DNA of 64,000 nt from Chitinimonas viridis (GCF_030409555.1 NZ_JAUFPU010000008.1:390035-454034); one strand, 5' to 3'; numbered from the stretch's first letter, positions 37,618 to 46,336 are shown. Made by a program: numbers and translations. The notes: generated by a model not told the origin, from the sequence alone.

Positions 37618-37708
37618 CTAGGAACCGCTAGCAAAACCCGTCTGGCGAGGCTGCTGCCCCGGTATTGCTCTGGCCATAACTATTAGCCGGCTTTTGTTAA
37701 TGGTCCCT
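37618..37708 (+). repeat. Diverged TIR repeat inside the operon
   Basis: The left end AGGAACCGCTAGCAAAACCC and the right end GGCTTTTGTTAATGGTCCC form an imperfect inverted repeat that resembles the ends of the full repeats (GCTAACAAAACCC). The interior differs from copies 1 and 2. It lies between two genes of the sigma-factor operon. Confidence 0.45.
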
Positions 37709-37715
37709 GCCATGC

Positions 37716-38357
37716 TTAGCTGGCGATGAAGCGATATCGGACCCCCAGCGGGCGGGTTGGGTCGGGGCTGGCAACGACCTGGACCAATCTGGCAAAACTG
37801 GGTATGCAGTAGGCGGATGCCTGTTCCAGTTGCTGCTCCGTTACCGGCATGGGGGCGTAATCCGGCGGCATGGGTAGAAACAGCAGTTCCTGTCCAGGCG
37901 CATAGCGACAGCTGCTGCCGGGTTGTAGCCCCTCGTTACGGCCGACCAGGTTGTCATCGAGATACCAGTCGACGGCCATGGTGGCGTCGTTTACCTGGGC
38001 CGGTGCACACACCATGGTGCAGGCAGGGTCTTCGTTGCGCTCCACCCAGGCGATCAACACATCCTCGACTTGCGGTACCAGCAGGTAGGCATTGGTTGGC
38101 CGCACTGACACGCATGGGCTGCTGTACTCTGCGCCCCCGCGCCGTGCCCAGGCCTGTGCCGATACCCGGCCTGTCCAGCGAAAGCATTCGCGCGCATTGC
38201 GTGAGGGGTTGAGCCTTAACCAGGGCATGGGTTTGAACGGTGCTCCAGCGCTATCGGTACCCGTGTGTACCATCGCGCCTGGGTCGTACTGCTGGCTGAC
38301 AAAAACCCAGGTAGCCTGTTCGATGCCGGTGTTGGTGAATTCGAACTGCACATTCAT
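37716..38357 (-). CDS. Unknown cytoplasmic protein C (distant member of paralog set)
   Basis: A 213-residue protein with no signal. The overall plan resembles proteins A and B: an N-terminal strand block ending in VFVSQQYDP, a WYLDDNLVGRNEG segment aligned with WYVNDKPV of protein B, and a final strand pair. Similarity is low, so kinship is tentative. GGAGGAAAAGC before the ATG is a strong ribosome site. It follows the tail-collar gene after 89 bases. Confidence 0.7.
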   Translation of the reverse strand: MNVQFEFTNTGIEQATWVFVSQQYDPGAMVHTGTDSAGAPFKPMPWLRLNPSRNARECFRWTGRVSAQAWARRGGAEYSSPCVSVRPTNAYLLVPQVEDVLIAWVERNEDPACTMVCAPAQVNDATMAVDWYLDDNLVGRNEGLQPGSSCRYAPGQELLFLPMPPDYAPMPVTEQQLEQASAYCIPSFARLVQVVASPDPTRPLGVRYRFIAS

Positions 38358-38446
38358 GCTTTTCCTCCGGGCCGCTACAGCGGCTTGTCTTTGTAATGAA
38401 GACGAGGCTTACTCGGGGTTTGTGACGGCCTGTGGCTATTTATTTC

Positions 38447-39058
38447 CTACGCCAGCGGGTGGGCGGTAAAGCGGATCAGGAAATTGGCGTAAATGTTCTT
38501 GACGGTGGTCTCCGGTGCCGTGCGCACGGTAATGCTGGGGGTGTAACCCGATGGCGGGGCGATGCCGGTGGTCAGGGCCTCCGGCGTCATATAGCTGGAG
38601 AACACCGGCGCCCCGGTGCCGCCAGTGCCTGCGGCAATGGCTTGCTGGTAGTTGTGCTCGTGGGCTTGCAGGGCATCGTCCTGCACGGAGCCCACCTGAT
38701 TGCCCGACCAGCCGCCCGCTGCACTGGCGACGCGCTCGGTGGCCTGTGGGTCGCGCATCAGGCCATCTGGCCCCTGTGCCAGATAGTTCACCCCGCGCAG
38801 GAAGCGGCCACGGTAGTCGGGCAGGTTGAAGTGCCCGGAGCGAGGTTTGCCGTAAACATATCCGATGACCAGGAAGAGCTCGTGGTATTGGGCCAAGCCC
38901 AGGGCGCGTCCGTCGCATACCAGCCAGCCCTCGCGTCGCAGATGCAGGTCGTAGGCCTTGCTGGCAGGGTTGGGAAAGGTGCCGCTACCACCCTGGGGAT
39001 CGTTGACAGGCCCGGCATACGGCACGATGGCGCCGACCGGAAAAACGGTATCGCGCAT
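38447..39058 (-). CDS. Phage tail-collar-domain protein
   Basis: A 203-residue protein with a phage tail collar domain. FPVGAIVPYAG starts it, GWLVCDGRALGLAQYHELF and HFNLPDYRGRFLRG are the collar signature, and the glycine-rich C-terminal part ends in NFLIRFTAHPLA. Such domains occur in tail fibres and in microcystin-dependent-protein-like proteins. Its ATG shares one base with the stop of the upstream giant gene (TGATG), so the two are translationally coupled. No other phage structural gene is near. Confidence 0.85.
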   Translation of the reverse strand: MRDTVFPVGAIVPYAGPVNDPQGGSGTFPNPASKAYDLHLRREGWLVCDGRALGLAQYHELFLVIGYVYGKPRSGHFNLPDYRGRFLRGVNYLAQGPDGLMRDPQATERVASAAGGWSGNQVGSVQDDALQAHEHNYQQAIAAGTGGTGAPVFSSYMTPEALTTGIAPPSGYTPSITVRTAPETTVKNIYANFLIRFTAHPLA

Positions 39059-42000
39059 CAGCCCGCCTCGCCGCACTCGCGGACCAGATTTGGCAGGTCT
39101 GCACCCTGCTGCAGCATCAGTTGCGACGTGGCGATCTCGACTTCCCAGCAACTGCTGTCAGGTAGCGGGTGCTGGGTCTCGGGTGATTTGAGCGCGTTGG
39201 CCAGCAGCAGATCGGCCTTGAAAACCGGGGTGAGGTTGGCGGGGCCAAACCAGAAACTGCCTTTTGAGCTGAGATAGTAGAGCAGGGCCAGGCCATGTTG
39301 TGCCGGTGCAGCGACCAGTACCCGGGCGCTTCCTGCTTCCAGGAAGGCGGTGAAGTCGCCCTGCTCGTTGGGTAGTTGCGTCATTTGCAGCCAGGCTGGA
39401 CGTTCAGCGTCGTCGGCCGAGAAATAACGGCCGTAGTAGGTGTAGATCATGTCCTCCCACTCCAGCGTGGTCTGGAAGAAGGGGATCAGCTGGAACTGCA
39501 AGACGTCCTGTTGCCAGCCTTGATTACCGTGGCGCGCCAGGAAGGGGGTCATCAGGCCTTCTATGGCAGTCTGCCGCAATGCCGTGCGCTCAATCTCGTC
39601 GCGTCGCTCGTGGTTGGCGGTTGCCCATTGTCCCGCCAGCACACGCATGCTTTGCAGGTACTGGTCGCGTTGGACGGCATAGGCGGCCAGGATGGCTTGA
39701 TAGGTACTCATCTGCCACTGCAGGTAGGCGGGCGCGTCGTTGTTGCAACTGCACTGCAGGGTAACTGACACGACAAAATTGACGCCGCTGGCCAGCGCCG
39801 CGAGGTTCAGCGTGGTGCTGCTCTCCGGTGCCGTGGGCAGCGTCAACTGGCCTGACTGTGCACCCGCAGTCAGGCTGATGGCCTGGACGATATTGCCCAA
39901 CGATACGGCCAGTATGGCGCCTGCCGGCGGGCTGGCTTGGCCATTGCTGGCCGACCAGGCATAGGCCAGGGTAGCCTGGCTGATGGTATAGCCAGCCGGG
40001 AGTGACTGTACGCTGCTGGTCATGGGCGGGTCGTTGCGCAGCAGCGTATCCAGTACCAACTGGGCAGGTGGCGGGGCAACCACGTCGTCGGCCAGGTAGT
40101 AGTTGGCCAGGACCGCGTAGTTGCCACGATTGATGTCGGCCGCGCTAAGGATGGGGCCGGCAGGACTGGTGGTGGCATCCAGCAGCCAGGGCGGCGTGGG
40201 TTGGGTGCTTTGCATGCCGTGCAGGGCATTCTGGCGCGCCACATAGCTGGCGGCTGGTTGGGCAAAGACACACTCCAGCACCAAGCGTACGCCGCGATGC
40301 CGCAGGTCTACTGCATGCACCTCGTCTATCCAGCGGTAAACGGCGGAAAGATGCTGCGGATTCCCGGCGTTATCGAGCCGCCGACTGCGCCGCTCGATGA
40401 TTTCCTCCTGGCTGCGGTAGCTCCGTTCGGTACTCACCCGTCTGGATACGCGATTGCTGGCCTGCTGCAACTGCGATTGCGCGTGGCGCCTGGCCTGCTC
40501 GGCCAACTGGCCGCTGCTGCTGGTGCTGTCGGTCCAGCTGCCGGTGGTGGTTTCTGACAGGCCATCATCGCTGTAGCTGCGGCTGAGATCGTCGAATTCC
40601 CTTTTCAGTTGGGTGATCGGCGGATTGGCGGTGCGTATCCTGCCATTGGAATCGCCGCGGCTCTCCTGGCGATGGTGTTCGCTATCCTGGTTGACCTGTT
40701 CTGTGTGCTCCAGCTGTTCGCGCTGGAGACGATGCTCCGAGCCGCGTTCGGCTGTCTCGCCACGCATCAGGTTTTCCACGTGGGCCAAGGCGCCCAGCTT
40801 GTAGCGCAACAGGCGCTGCCGCAGGGTCATCATCGCTGCCAGGCCCAATGGACGGCAGTAACCCGGCTGGGTCTGGCTGCCAGGGCTGCTGGTGGGCACA
40901 GGTATGGCGTCAGGCAACATGATGCTGGCGCATAGCAGTGACTGCAGGGTGCTGGCATCGTTGCTCCAGGGCGGCTGGCTGGCAAGCGCAACGGCAATAT
41001 GGCAGGCCTGCAGTGCCCGTATCAGCGCATCCCTGTTGTCTGTCTCCGGTGGCGGACCAGACAAGCCCAGCAGTAGTAGCGCCGTCAGGCTGTCCTGCAT
41101 TCTGGGCAGGCTGCTGACATAGGTGGTAGAGGCTACAAACTCTGTCAGTGGCATGCCCAGCAACAGTTCCAGTGCCTGCTGCAGCTGGCTGGCATGGTCA
41201 GGCCGCATATCCAGCACTGCGAGCAGGGCGGGGCCGCTCAGCTTATCCATGGGCGGGGGGAGTTGTGCCACTGCGGCCACGTAGGCGCCGGGATAGTGCT
41301 GTGAATTGGGGGAGATATAGTCGGTGGCGATGGCTTGCGCATCGGCCGGGGTGGCCAGTAAGGCGGACTGAAAAGCCCCCTGATTACTGATGGCGATAAA
41401 ACGGGTCGCCAGGTCGATGGCGCAGGCCGGACGTACGCCACGCGGGTAGAGCAGGCAGGCAAAGTCGTGGGCAGAATCGAACAGCACGCCGTCGGGTGGC
41501 GGGTGATGCGGTAGCAACGGTTCGGGCGCCGGTGCGTCGATCGGCAGGCAGGCTAGTTCCAGCTCGTCGCCCAGGGGGCAGCTCACCAGCCAGACCAGTT
41601 GCAGCCTGGCTTGGCCATTGGCTTCCACCTTGAGCACCACCGTGATTTCCAGGCAGATGCCGCTGGCTTCGATACCACTGGACCAGATTGGACAGACAGG
41701 TTGCAGGATGGCATGCGATGCCAGCAGGGTGCCATCCAGCCTGGCTGACAGCGTCACCTGCAAGCGGCTGTAGTCACTGCCCGCAATGTCCCAATCCAAT
41801 GCCAGTTGCTGGCCGTTGGGCAGGGGTAGGCAGATGCTGTCCTCACGATGGGCTATGCCTGCATGGGGCAGGCTGATGTGCCAGTCTGCCAGGACATGGG
41901 TTTCTTCCTGCGGTTTGCCTATGCCGTGCAGCATCATCAGGCGCCAGGCATGGGGCGCCATTGCCAGCCATAGCCTTACCCAGCAGCGCTCCTCACCATC

Positions 42001-42189
42001 GCAGAGTTGTAGCAAACAGGTAGGGTGCTCGGCATTGAGCCAGGCCAGCTGAACGTCCTGCCCCAGCCGGACGGTGCATTCCACCCGCCAGCCGCTGCCT
42101 ACCGGGTGGGCATGCCAGCTGATGTAGAGCGGGCCACATTGCTGCTCACCCTGCATGGGCTCGCATAAAACAGGGACTGGCGCTGTCAT
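39058..42189 (-). CDS. Giant protein of unknown function (sigma-factor operon)
   Basis: A 1043-residue protein with no signal peptide. Residues 1-215 are beta-rich. Residues about 230-450 are mixed, with Leu-rich helices. Residues about 465-615 are strongly polar and charged, likely coiled coil (Glu/Gln/Arg-rich, with RSQEEIIERRSRRLD). At about 618-647 comes a conserved-looking block YRWIDEVHAVDLRHRGVRLV followed by LECVFAQPAA. Beta and helical segments continue to the end. The start ATG overlaps the sigma-factor stop (ATGA) and its stop overlaps the collar-gene start. I do not recognise the family; a large structural or tail-associated protein is a guess. Confidence 0.75.
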   Translation of the reverse strand: MTAPVPVLCEPMQGEQQCGPLYISWHAHPVGSGWRVECTVRLGQDVQLAWLNAEHPTCLLQLCDGEERCWVRLWLAMAPHAWRLMMLHGIGKPQEETHVLADWHISLPHAGIAHREDSICLPLPNGQQLALDWDIAGSDYSRLQVTLSARLDGTLLASHAILQPVCPIWSSGIEASGICLEITVVLKVEANGQARLQLVWLVSCPLGDELELACLPIDAPAPEPLLPHHPPPDGVLFDSAHDFACLLYPRGVRPACAIDLATRFIAISNQGAFQSALLATPADAQAIATDYISPNSQHYPGAYVAAVAQLPPPMDKLSGPALLAVLDMRPDHASQLQQALELLLGMPLTEFVASTTYVSSLPRMQDSLTALLLLGLSGPPPETDNRDALIRALQACHIAVALASQPPWSNDASTLQSLLCASIMLPDAIPVPTSSPGSQTQPGYCRPLGLAAMMTLRQRLLRYKLGALAHVENLMRGETAERGSEHRLQREQLEHTEQVNQDSEHHRQESRGDSNGRIRTANPPITQLKREFDDLSRSYSDDGLSETTTGSWTDSTSSSGQLAEQARRHAQSQLQQASNRVSRRVSTERSYRSQEEIIERRSRRLDNAGNPQHLSAVYRWIDEVHAVDLRHRGVRLVLECVFAQPAASYVARQNALHGMQSTQPTPPWLLDATTSPAGPILSAADINRGNYAVLANYYLADDVVAPPPAQLVLDTLLRNDPPMTSSVQSLPAGYTISQATLAYAWSASNGQASPPAGAILAVSLGNIVQAISLTAGAQSGQLTLPTAPESSTTLNLAALASGVNFVVSVTLQCSCNNDAPAYLQWQMSTYQAILAAYAVQRDQYLQSMRVLAGQWATANHERRDEIERTALRQTAIEGLMTPFLARHGNQGWQQDVLQFQLIPFFQTTLEWEDMIYTYYGRYFSADDAERPAWLQMTQLPNEQGDFTAFLEAGSARVLVAAPAQHGLALLYYLSSKGSFWFGPANLTPVFKADLLLANALKSPETQHPLPDSSCWEVEIATSQLMLQQGADLPNLVRECGEAG

Positions 42190-42887
42190 TCTTCCACTCC
42201 GTCGGCGCTGGCATAGCAATTGGCGGTAAGGGACGAGACACCATGGAATATCTGGTTCAGGGTGTGCCGTACCATGCTGGTGTCGGTGGGGACCAGGGAG
42301 ATATCGAGATAGCTCTTGAGGGCACTGACCAGATGGCGCCTGGCTTCCTGCACACGCTTGCGCGCGTTGACCTGGGAGATATCCTGCCAGTGGGCGATTT
42401 CTTCATACGAGAGATTGTCGACAAAGCGCAGCGTGGCGACGGACCGCAGGCGGTCTGGCAGCGCGGCAAAGGCGCGCTGTATCTGGCGTGCCAGTTCATC
42501 GTCCAGCAACTGCTGTTCGGGCGAGCTGGGGCTGCTCTGGCCAAGCATGATGTCCATGCCTTGCAGCCGCTGGGTTTCGGCGATACGGCAGCGCTGCTGG
42601 TCGATGAACTTGTTCTGGGCGACCTGGCGCAACCAGCCGCCTAGATGTCGTATACGGCGCAAGGCATCGGGGGATTCGGTGTAGATGCGCAGGACGACTT
42701 GGCTGAACAGGTCATTGGCGTCGTCGGTGTTGCCGCCGGACAGGCGGCGGCAGTGATACAGCAGGTAGGGACGGTACTGCTTCAGGAAGTTTTCCAAGGA
42801 CCTGTGCTCTCGCAAGGCCAGACTTTCGATCAATTGCTGTTCGGTGCGTGAGCCTGACGGCCCGTTCAAGGCGTGCTGATTCCCCAC
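42186..42887 (-). CDS. Sigma-70-family (ECF-like) sigma factor
   Basis: A 233-residue sigma factor. Region 2 (about 25-100) includes DDANDLFSQVVLRIY and GGWLRQVAQNKFIDQQR. Region 4 (about 130-190) includes LPDRLRSVATLRFVDNLSYEE and a helix-turn-helix. A C-terminal tail of about 40 residues follows. The start is GTG 42887 with GGAGG 8 bases upstream. It is the first gene of the operon and overlaps the giant gene by 4 bases. No anti-sigma factor gene is adjacent. It presumably drives its own operon. Confidence 0.9.
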   Translation of the reverse strand: MGNQHALNGPSGSRTEQQLIESLALREHRSLENFLKQYRPYLLYHCRRLSGGNTDDANDLFSQVVLRIYTESPDALRRIRHLGGWLRQVAQNKFIDQQRCRIAETQRLQGMDIMLGQSSPSSPEQQLLDDELARQIQRAFAALPDRLRSVATLRFVDNLSYEEIAHWQDISQVNARKRVQEARRHLVSALKSYLDISLVPTDTSMVRHTLNQIFHGVSSLTANCYASADGVEE

Positions 42888-43332
42888 AATGATTTCCTCC
42901 GGCTTTTTTTCGTATCGGCTGGTATTGCCGTCCAGGACGCGTCAAGGCGCCTGGGCTACTCACGACGAAGAGCAACGGTGCGAGCAACTCAAAGACGAGT
43001 GGCCGTGGAGGGTTGTGAAGTATTTCTGGTGAGGGCGATCAGCAATCGCTGGGGTCGTGGCCTAAATCGGACGCTTGGCCGGGGCTGTGCCGGCTATCTT
43101 GCTGCCAGCGCTTGCTGGCAGGGGGTATCACTGAGTAGAAAGAGGAAGGTTGCCTGCAAGAATTGGCAGGGTGGTGATGGCATGCTTTGTGCCTGCCGGA
43201 TACGATAGGGCCGCTTGACTGGGGCGAGGAAGTGGGCCGGTATGCTGTGCAAGGCGTTACACTTGCGGCCCGTCAAACCAGTACCTCGGCTATCGTATTG
43301 GCCATGCGATGTAATGCCGATCATGCCCTTGG
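42888..43332. other. Divergent region between sigma operon and L,D-transpeptidase
   Basis: About 445 bases. It should hold the sigma-operon promoter. A hairpin CTGCCAGC-GCTT-GCTGGCAG lies at 43102-43121, without a T-tract. The open frames here have no ribosome site and a composition unlike real genes. Confidence 0.4.
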
Positions 43333-44073
43333 ATGCACTTCCGTAAGCATGCCTGTTACCTGTTGCCACCCCTGTTTATCGCCTACGCCATCGTTGCATG
43401 GCGTGTCTGCTGCCTGTCCACCATGAGTGAGATCAAGCAACCCACGCGAGCGGGCCGTTATACCGTGGCGGAACGGGTGACCCAGTTTTCTCCGGGGGTG
43501 GCATTGCGGCTACGTCCGGCCGTGTTGCAAGCGGGCCTGCAGTACCCGCCACGGCACCTGGCCTACCTGGCCTTCAAGGCTGAACGCAAGCTGTGGGTGT
43601 ATGGGCGCGATGAGGCGCAGGGGCCGTGGCGGTACATCAAGACCTACCCGGTGCTGGCCGCCAGTGGTGAGGCCGGGCCCAAGCTGCGTGAGGGTGACTG
43701 GCAGGTTCCGGAAGGTTTCTACCAGGCGGAGCTGCTGAACCCCAATAGCCGTTACCACCTTTCGATTCGGCTGGACTATCCCAATGCATTTGATCGGCAG
43801 ATGGCCATGCAGGCTGGCAGAACGCAATTGGGTGGAGACATCATGATTCACGGTGACGCCCGTTCGACGGGCTGTCTGGCCATGGGGGACGAGGCCGCCG
43901 AGGATCTGTTCATCCTGGCAGCGCTGGCGGGCAAGGCGCAGTTGCGCATCCTGGTGGGGCCATGGGATTTCCGGCGTAAGCCTGTGCTGCTGCCGGATGC
44001 CGCACCGGATTGGTTGCCGGGTTTGTATGCGTCCTTACATACGGCACTGGCAGAGTATCCGTTGCAGGGCTGA
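43333..44073 (+). CDS. L,D-transpeptidase (YkuD family)
   Basis: A 246-residue cell-wall enzyme. An N-terminal membrane anchor (LLPPLFIAYAIVAW) precedes a YkuD domain with the signature IMIHGDARSTGCLAMGD; the Cys is the nucleophile. YafK-type proteins of this length cross-link peptidoglycan or cut attached lipoproteins. It is divergent from the sigma-factor operon and 100 bases upstream of a serine hydrolase gene. Confidence 0.85.
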   Translation: MHFRKHACYLLPPLFIAYAIVAWRVCCLSTMSEIKQPTRAGRYTVAERVTQFSPGVALRLRPAVLQAGLQYPPRHLAYLAFKAERKLWVYGRDEAQGPWRYIKTYPVLAASGEAGPKLREGDWQVPEGFYQAELLNPNSRYHLSIRLDYPNAFDRQMAMQAGRTQLGGDIMIHGDARSTGCLAMGDEAAEDLFILAALAGKAQLRILVGPWDFRRKPVLLPDAAPDWLPGLYASLHTALAEYPLQG

Positions 44074-44107
44074 GCGTTTGGCGGCATGCAGAACCGCATA
44101 ACAAACC

Positions 44108-44150
44108 CACATCAAAAAACCAACATCAAAAACCATATCAAAACCAGCAT
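44108..44150 (+). repeat. Three short A-rich tandem repeats
   Basis: ACATCAAAAAACCA, ACATCAAAAACCAT and ATCAAAACCAGC follow one another between the L,D-transpeptidase stop and the serine hydrolase start. They are too short to assign a role. Confidence 0.5.
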
Positions 44151-44173
44151 CCCATAGAGAGTAGGAAGGAAAC

Positions 44174-45286
44174 ATGTTGAAACTGAATCGGCGCAACCTT
44201 TTTGGGGGCGTGCTACTGGCCCTGCTAATCAATGTGGGCACTATGGCGGCGGACGTCGGCCGGCAGCCGCAGCCCCTGCTGATAGATGCGCAAGCCATTG
44301 ATGCCCACCTCAACCAGTGGCTGCAAGCAAGGCAGATACCTGGCGCTGCACTGGCTATCGTGGAGCGGGGCGAAGTCCGATTGCTGCGCAGCTATGGTCT
44401 GGCCAATGTGGAGCACCAGGTGCCGGTCAGGCCGGAAACGGTGTTTCAGTCGGGGTCGGTGGGCAAGCAGATGACGGCCATGGCAGTCATGCTGCTGGTG
44501 CAGGATGGCAAGCTGAAGCTGGATGACAAGCTTGCCCGCCACCTGCCGCAAGCCCCCGCCAGCTGGCGCAACATGACGGTGCGGCATCTGCTTACCCATA
44601 CCTCGGGCCTGCCAGCAGATTGGCCGGAGAAATTTGACTATCGGCGCGACTACAGCGAGCCGGAGCTGGCGCGCTACATCATAGGTATGCCGCTGCAGGC
44701 CAAGCCAGGCGAGCGCTGGCAATACAGCAACCCCGGCTATGTCCTGTTGGGGGTGCTGGTCAGCAAGCTGGCAGGGCAGTTCTATGGTGATTTCCTGCAG
44801 CAGCGGGTATTTATGCCGTTAGGCATGGATACCGCCAGGGTGATCAGCGAACGCGATATCGTGCCGCATCGTGCTGCCGGTTATCAGCTGATCGATGGCC
44901 GACTGAAGAACCAGGACTGGGTGTCGCCTACGCTCAATACCACGGCAGATGGCTCGCTCTATGTGGGCCTGCAGGACATGATCAAATGGGATGCCTCGCT
45001 GCGCGATGCCACCCTGCTGTCACCTGAGCACCTGGCCGAGCTATGGCAGCCGGTGCGGCTCAATAGCGGTAAGCGTCACCCCTATGGGCTGGGGTGGGAG
45101 CTAGGCCAGCGCAGCGGGCGGGAGTGGCTCTACCATGACGGTGCCTGGCAGGGCTTTGAGTCCTACGCCGCGCGCTACCGTGACGGCGGCCTGAGCCTGG
45201 TACTGTTGCTCAACCGTAGCGATGCTGGTGTGGTTGAGCTGGCCGATGGCCTGCTGAAACTGCTGGAGCCCGTAACTACGCCATAG
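44174..45286 (+). CDS. Secreted beta-lactamase-family serine hydrolase
   Basis: A 370-residue protein with a signal peptide (TMA-A, about residue 25) and a class-C-type serine hydrolase fold. The nucleophile motif is SVGK (FQSGSVGKQM), the second motif is YSN (WQYSNPGYVLLG) and a late YHDGAWQG segment replaces the KTG motif. This is the wide family of esterases, DD-peptidases and beta-lactamase-like proteins. AGGAAGG lies before the ATG. The real substrate is unknown; resistance cannot be claimed. Confidence 0.85.
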   Translation: MLKLNRRNLFGGVLLALLINVGTMAADVGRQPQPLLIDAQAIDAHLNQWLQARQIPGAALAIVERGEVRLLRSYGLANVEHQVPVRPETVFQSGSVGKQMTAMAVMLLVQDGKLKLDDKLARHLPQAPASWRNMTVRHLLTHTSGLPADWPEKFDYRRDYSEPELARYIIGMPLQAKPGERWQYSNPGYVLLGVLVSKLAGQFYGDFLQQRVFMPLGMDTARVISERDIVPHRAAGYQLIDGRLKNQDWVSPTLNTTADGSLYVGLQDMIKWDASLRDATLLSPEHLAELWQPVRLNSGKRHPYGLGWELGQRSGREWLYHDGAWQGFESYAARYRDGGLSLVLLLNRSDAGVVELADGLLKLLEPVTTP

Positions 45287-45321
45287 TGCCCAGGTGATGG
45301 TTGAAGGGTGGCTGCCTCTGG

Positions 45322-46239
45322 CTAACCGGCAGGCAGATGAGTGGCCAAGGCTTGGCGCCAGCCATGGCCTATCTCTCTTGCTGCCTGCAGCACCAGCTCG
45401 CGGGCGGCATCGGGGCGCTTGCCTGCCCGGTAGGCCATCATGACCTCCCATTCCCACTGCGGCAGGTCGCTGAGTTCCAGCACCTTGAGCTGTCCCCGCG
45501 ACAATTCGCGCAAGGCGGCGATGGCCGGCATAAAGACGATGAAACCGTGCTCCAGGGCCAACTCGCAAGCCGTCGTGGCGGGCTGATTGGTATGCAGGGG
45601 CAAGGGCGCTCGGCGGTGCTGGCGCAACAGCCTGACCAGTGCTTCTGCATCCTGCCCCCACCATTGCGGCGAGATACGGGCATCGGCAATGGCCGCCAGG
45701 GGCAGGGGGCCAGACTGCGCCAGCGGATGATCTGCCGCCACCATGGCGACGATGGGGGAGCGTGCCAGCAGTTCCAGCTGTATGCCGGTAATGGTGGGGC
45801 GGTTGAACACGAAAGCCACTTTAAGCCGGCCTGCCAGCACACGCTCCATCAGTTCGGGTGAATGATCGGTGTGGCAGAACAGCTCTACCGGTTGTTCGGC
45901 CAGGGCGGCGACCAGGGGGCTGAAGACCAGCGAAGCCAGCGAGGGAGGGCAACCCACGCGCGCCTCAGGCAGCACTGCGGCGCCTTGTATGGCCTGTCGG
46001 CCCAGGCTCAGCTCGGACAGCGCCCGCCTGACCGACTCGAGATACACCAGGCAGGCCGGGGTGGCGACTGCGCCGCGACGATGGCGCTGGAACAGCTGGG
46101 TGCCCAGGCTGGCCTCCAGCTGGGCAATGCGCTGGCTGACCTGGGGCTGCGACCAGCCACGGGCGGCGGCGGCCTGGCTGAAGCTGCCACGCTCGGCTAC
46201 ATCACGCAGCAGTTCGAGATCGCTGATCAATAGAGACAT
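45322..46239 (-). CDS. LysR-family regulator
   Basis: A 305-residue regulator with a typical helix-turn-helix (GSFSQAAAARGWSQPQVSQRI) and an effector domain. It converges on the serine hydrolase and diverges from the GNAT gene at 46337. A perfect 12-base palindrome sits just before its start. Its target is unknown. Confidence 0.85.
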   Translation of the reverse strand: MSLLISDLELLRDVAERGSFSQAAAARGWSQPQVSQRIAQLEASLGTQLFQRHRRGAVATPACLVYLESVRRALSELSLGRQAIQGAAVLPEARVGCPPSLASLVFSPLVAALAEQPVELFCHTDHSPELMERVLAGRLKVAFVFNRPTITGIQLELLARSPIVAMVAADHPLAQSGPLPLAAIADARISPQWWGQDAEALVRLLRQHRRAPLPLHTNQPATTACELALEHGFIVFMPAIAALRELSRGQLKVLELSDLPQWEWEVMMAYRAGKRPDAARELVLQAAREIGHGWRQALATHLPAG

Positions 46240-46245
46240 AATTAT

Positions 46246-46257
46246 TTCTTATAAGAA
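46246..46257. promoter_or_regulatory. Palindrome TTCTTATAAGAA upstream of LysR gene
   Basis: A perfect 12-base palindrome 6 bases upstream of the LysR start and 80 bases before the divergent GNAT gene. It could be part of the LysR binding site or a promoter element. Confidence 0.35.
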
Positions 46258-46336
46258 CTATAAGTGATGGTGGTGTTCCTGCATGGCAGGATAAGCCAGA
46301 CAATACGGCCATCACAAGACCCCTGTCTGACACGCC

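Noticed and set aside
36170-42887. Complete prophage or contractile injection system around the tail-collar gene
   Set aside because: No sheath, tube, baseplate, spike, tape-measure, AAA ATPase, portal, capsid, lysis or integrase genes are visible, and the neighbours are ordinary chromosomal genes.
42873-43208. 111-codon open frame on the plus strand in the divergent region
   Set aside because: It overlaps the sigma-factor start, has no ribosome site and an arginine-rich composition typical of chance frames.
44174-45286. Antibiotic-resistance beta-lactamase
   Set aside because: The class-C-like motifs also occur in esterases and peptidases and a clear KTG motif was not seen, so only a general hydrolase call is supported.
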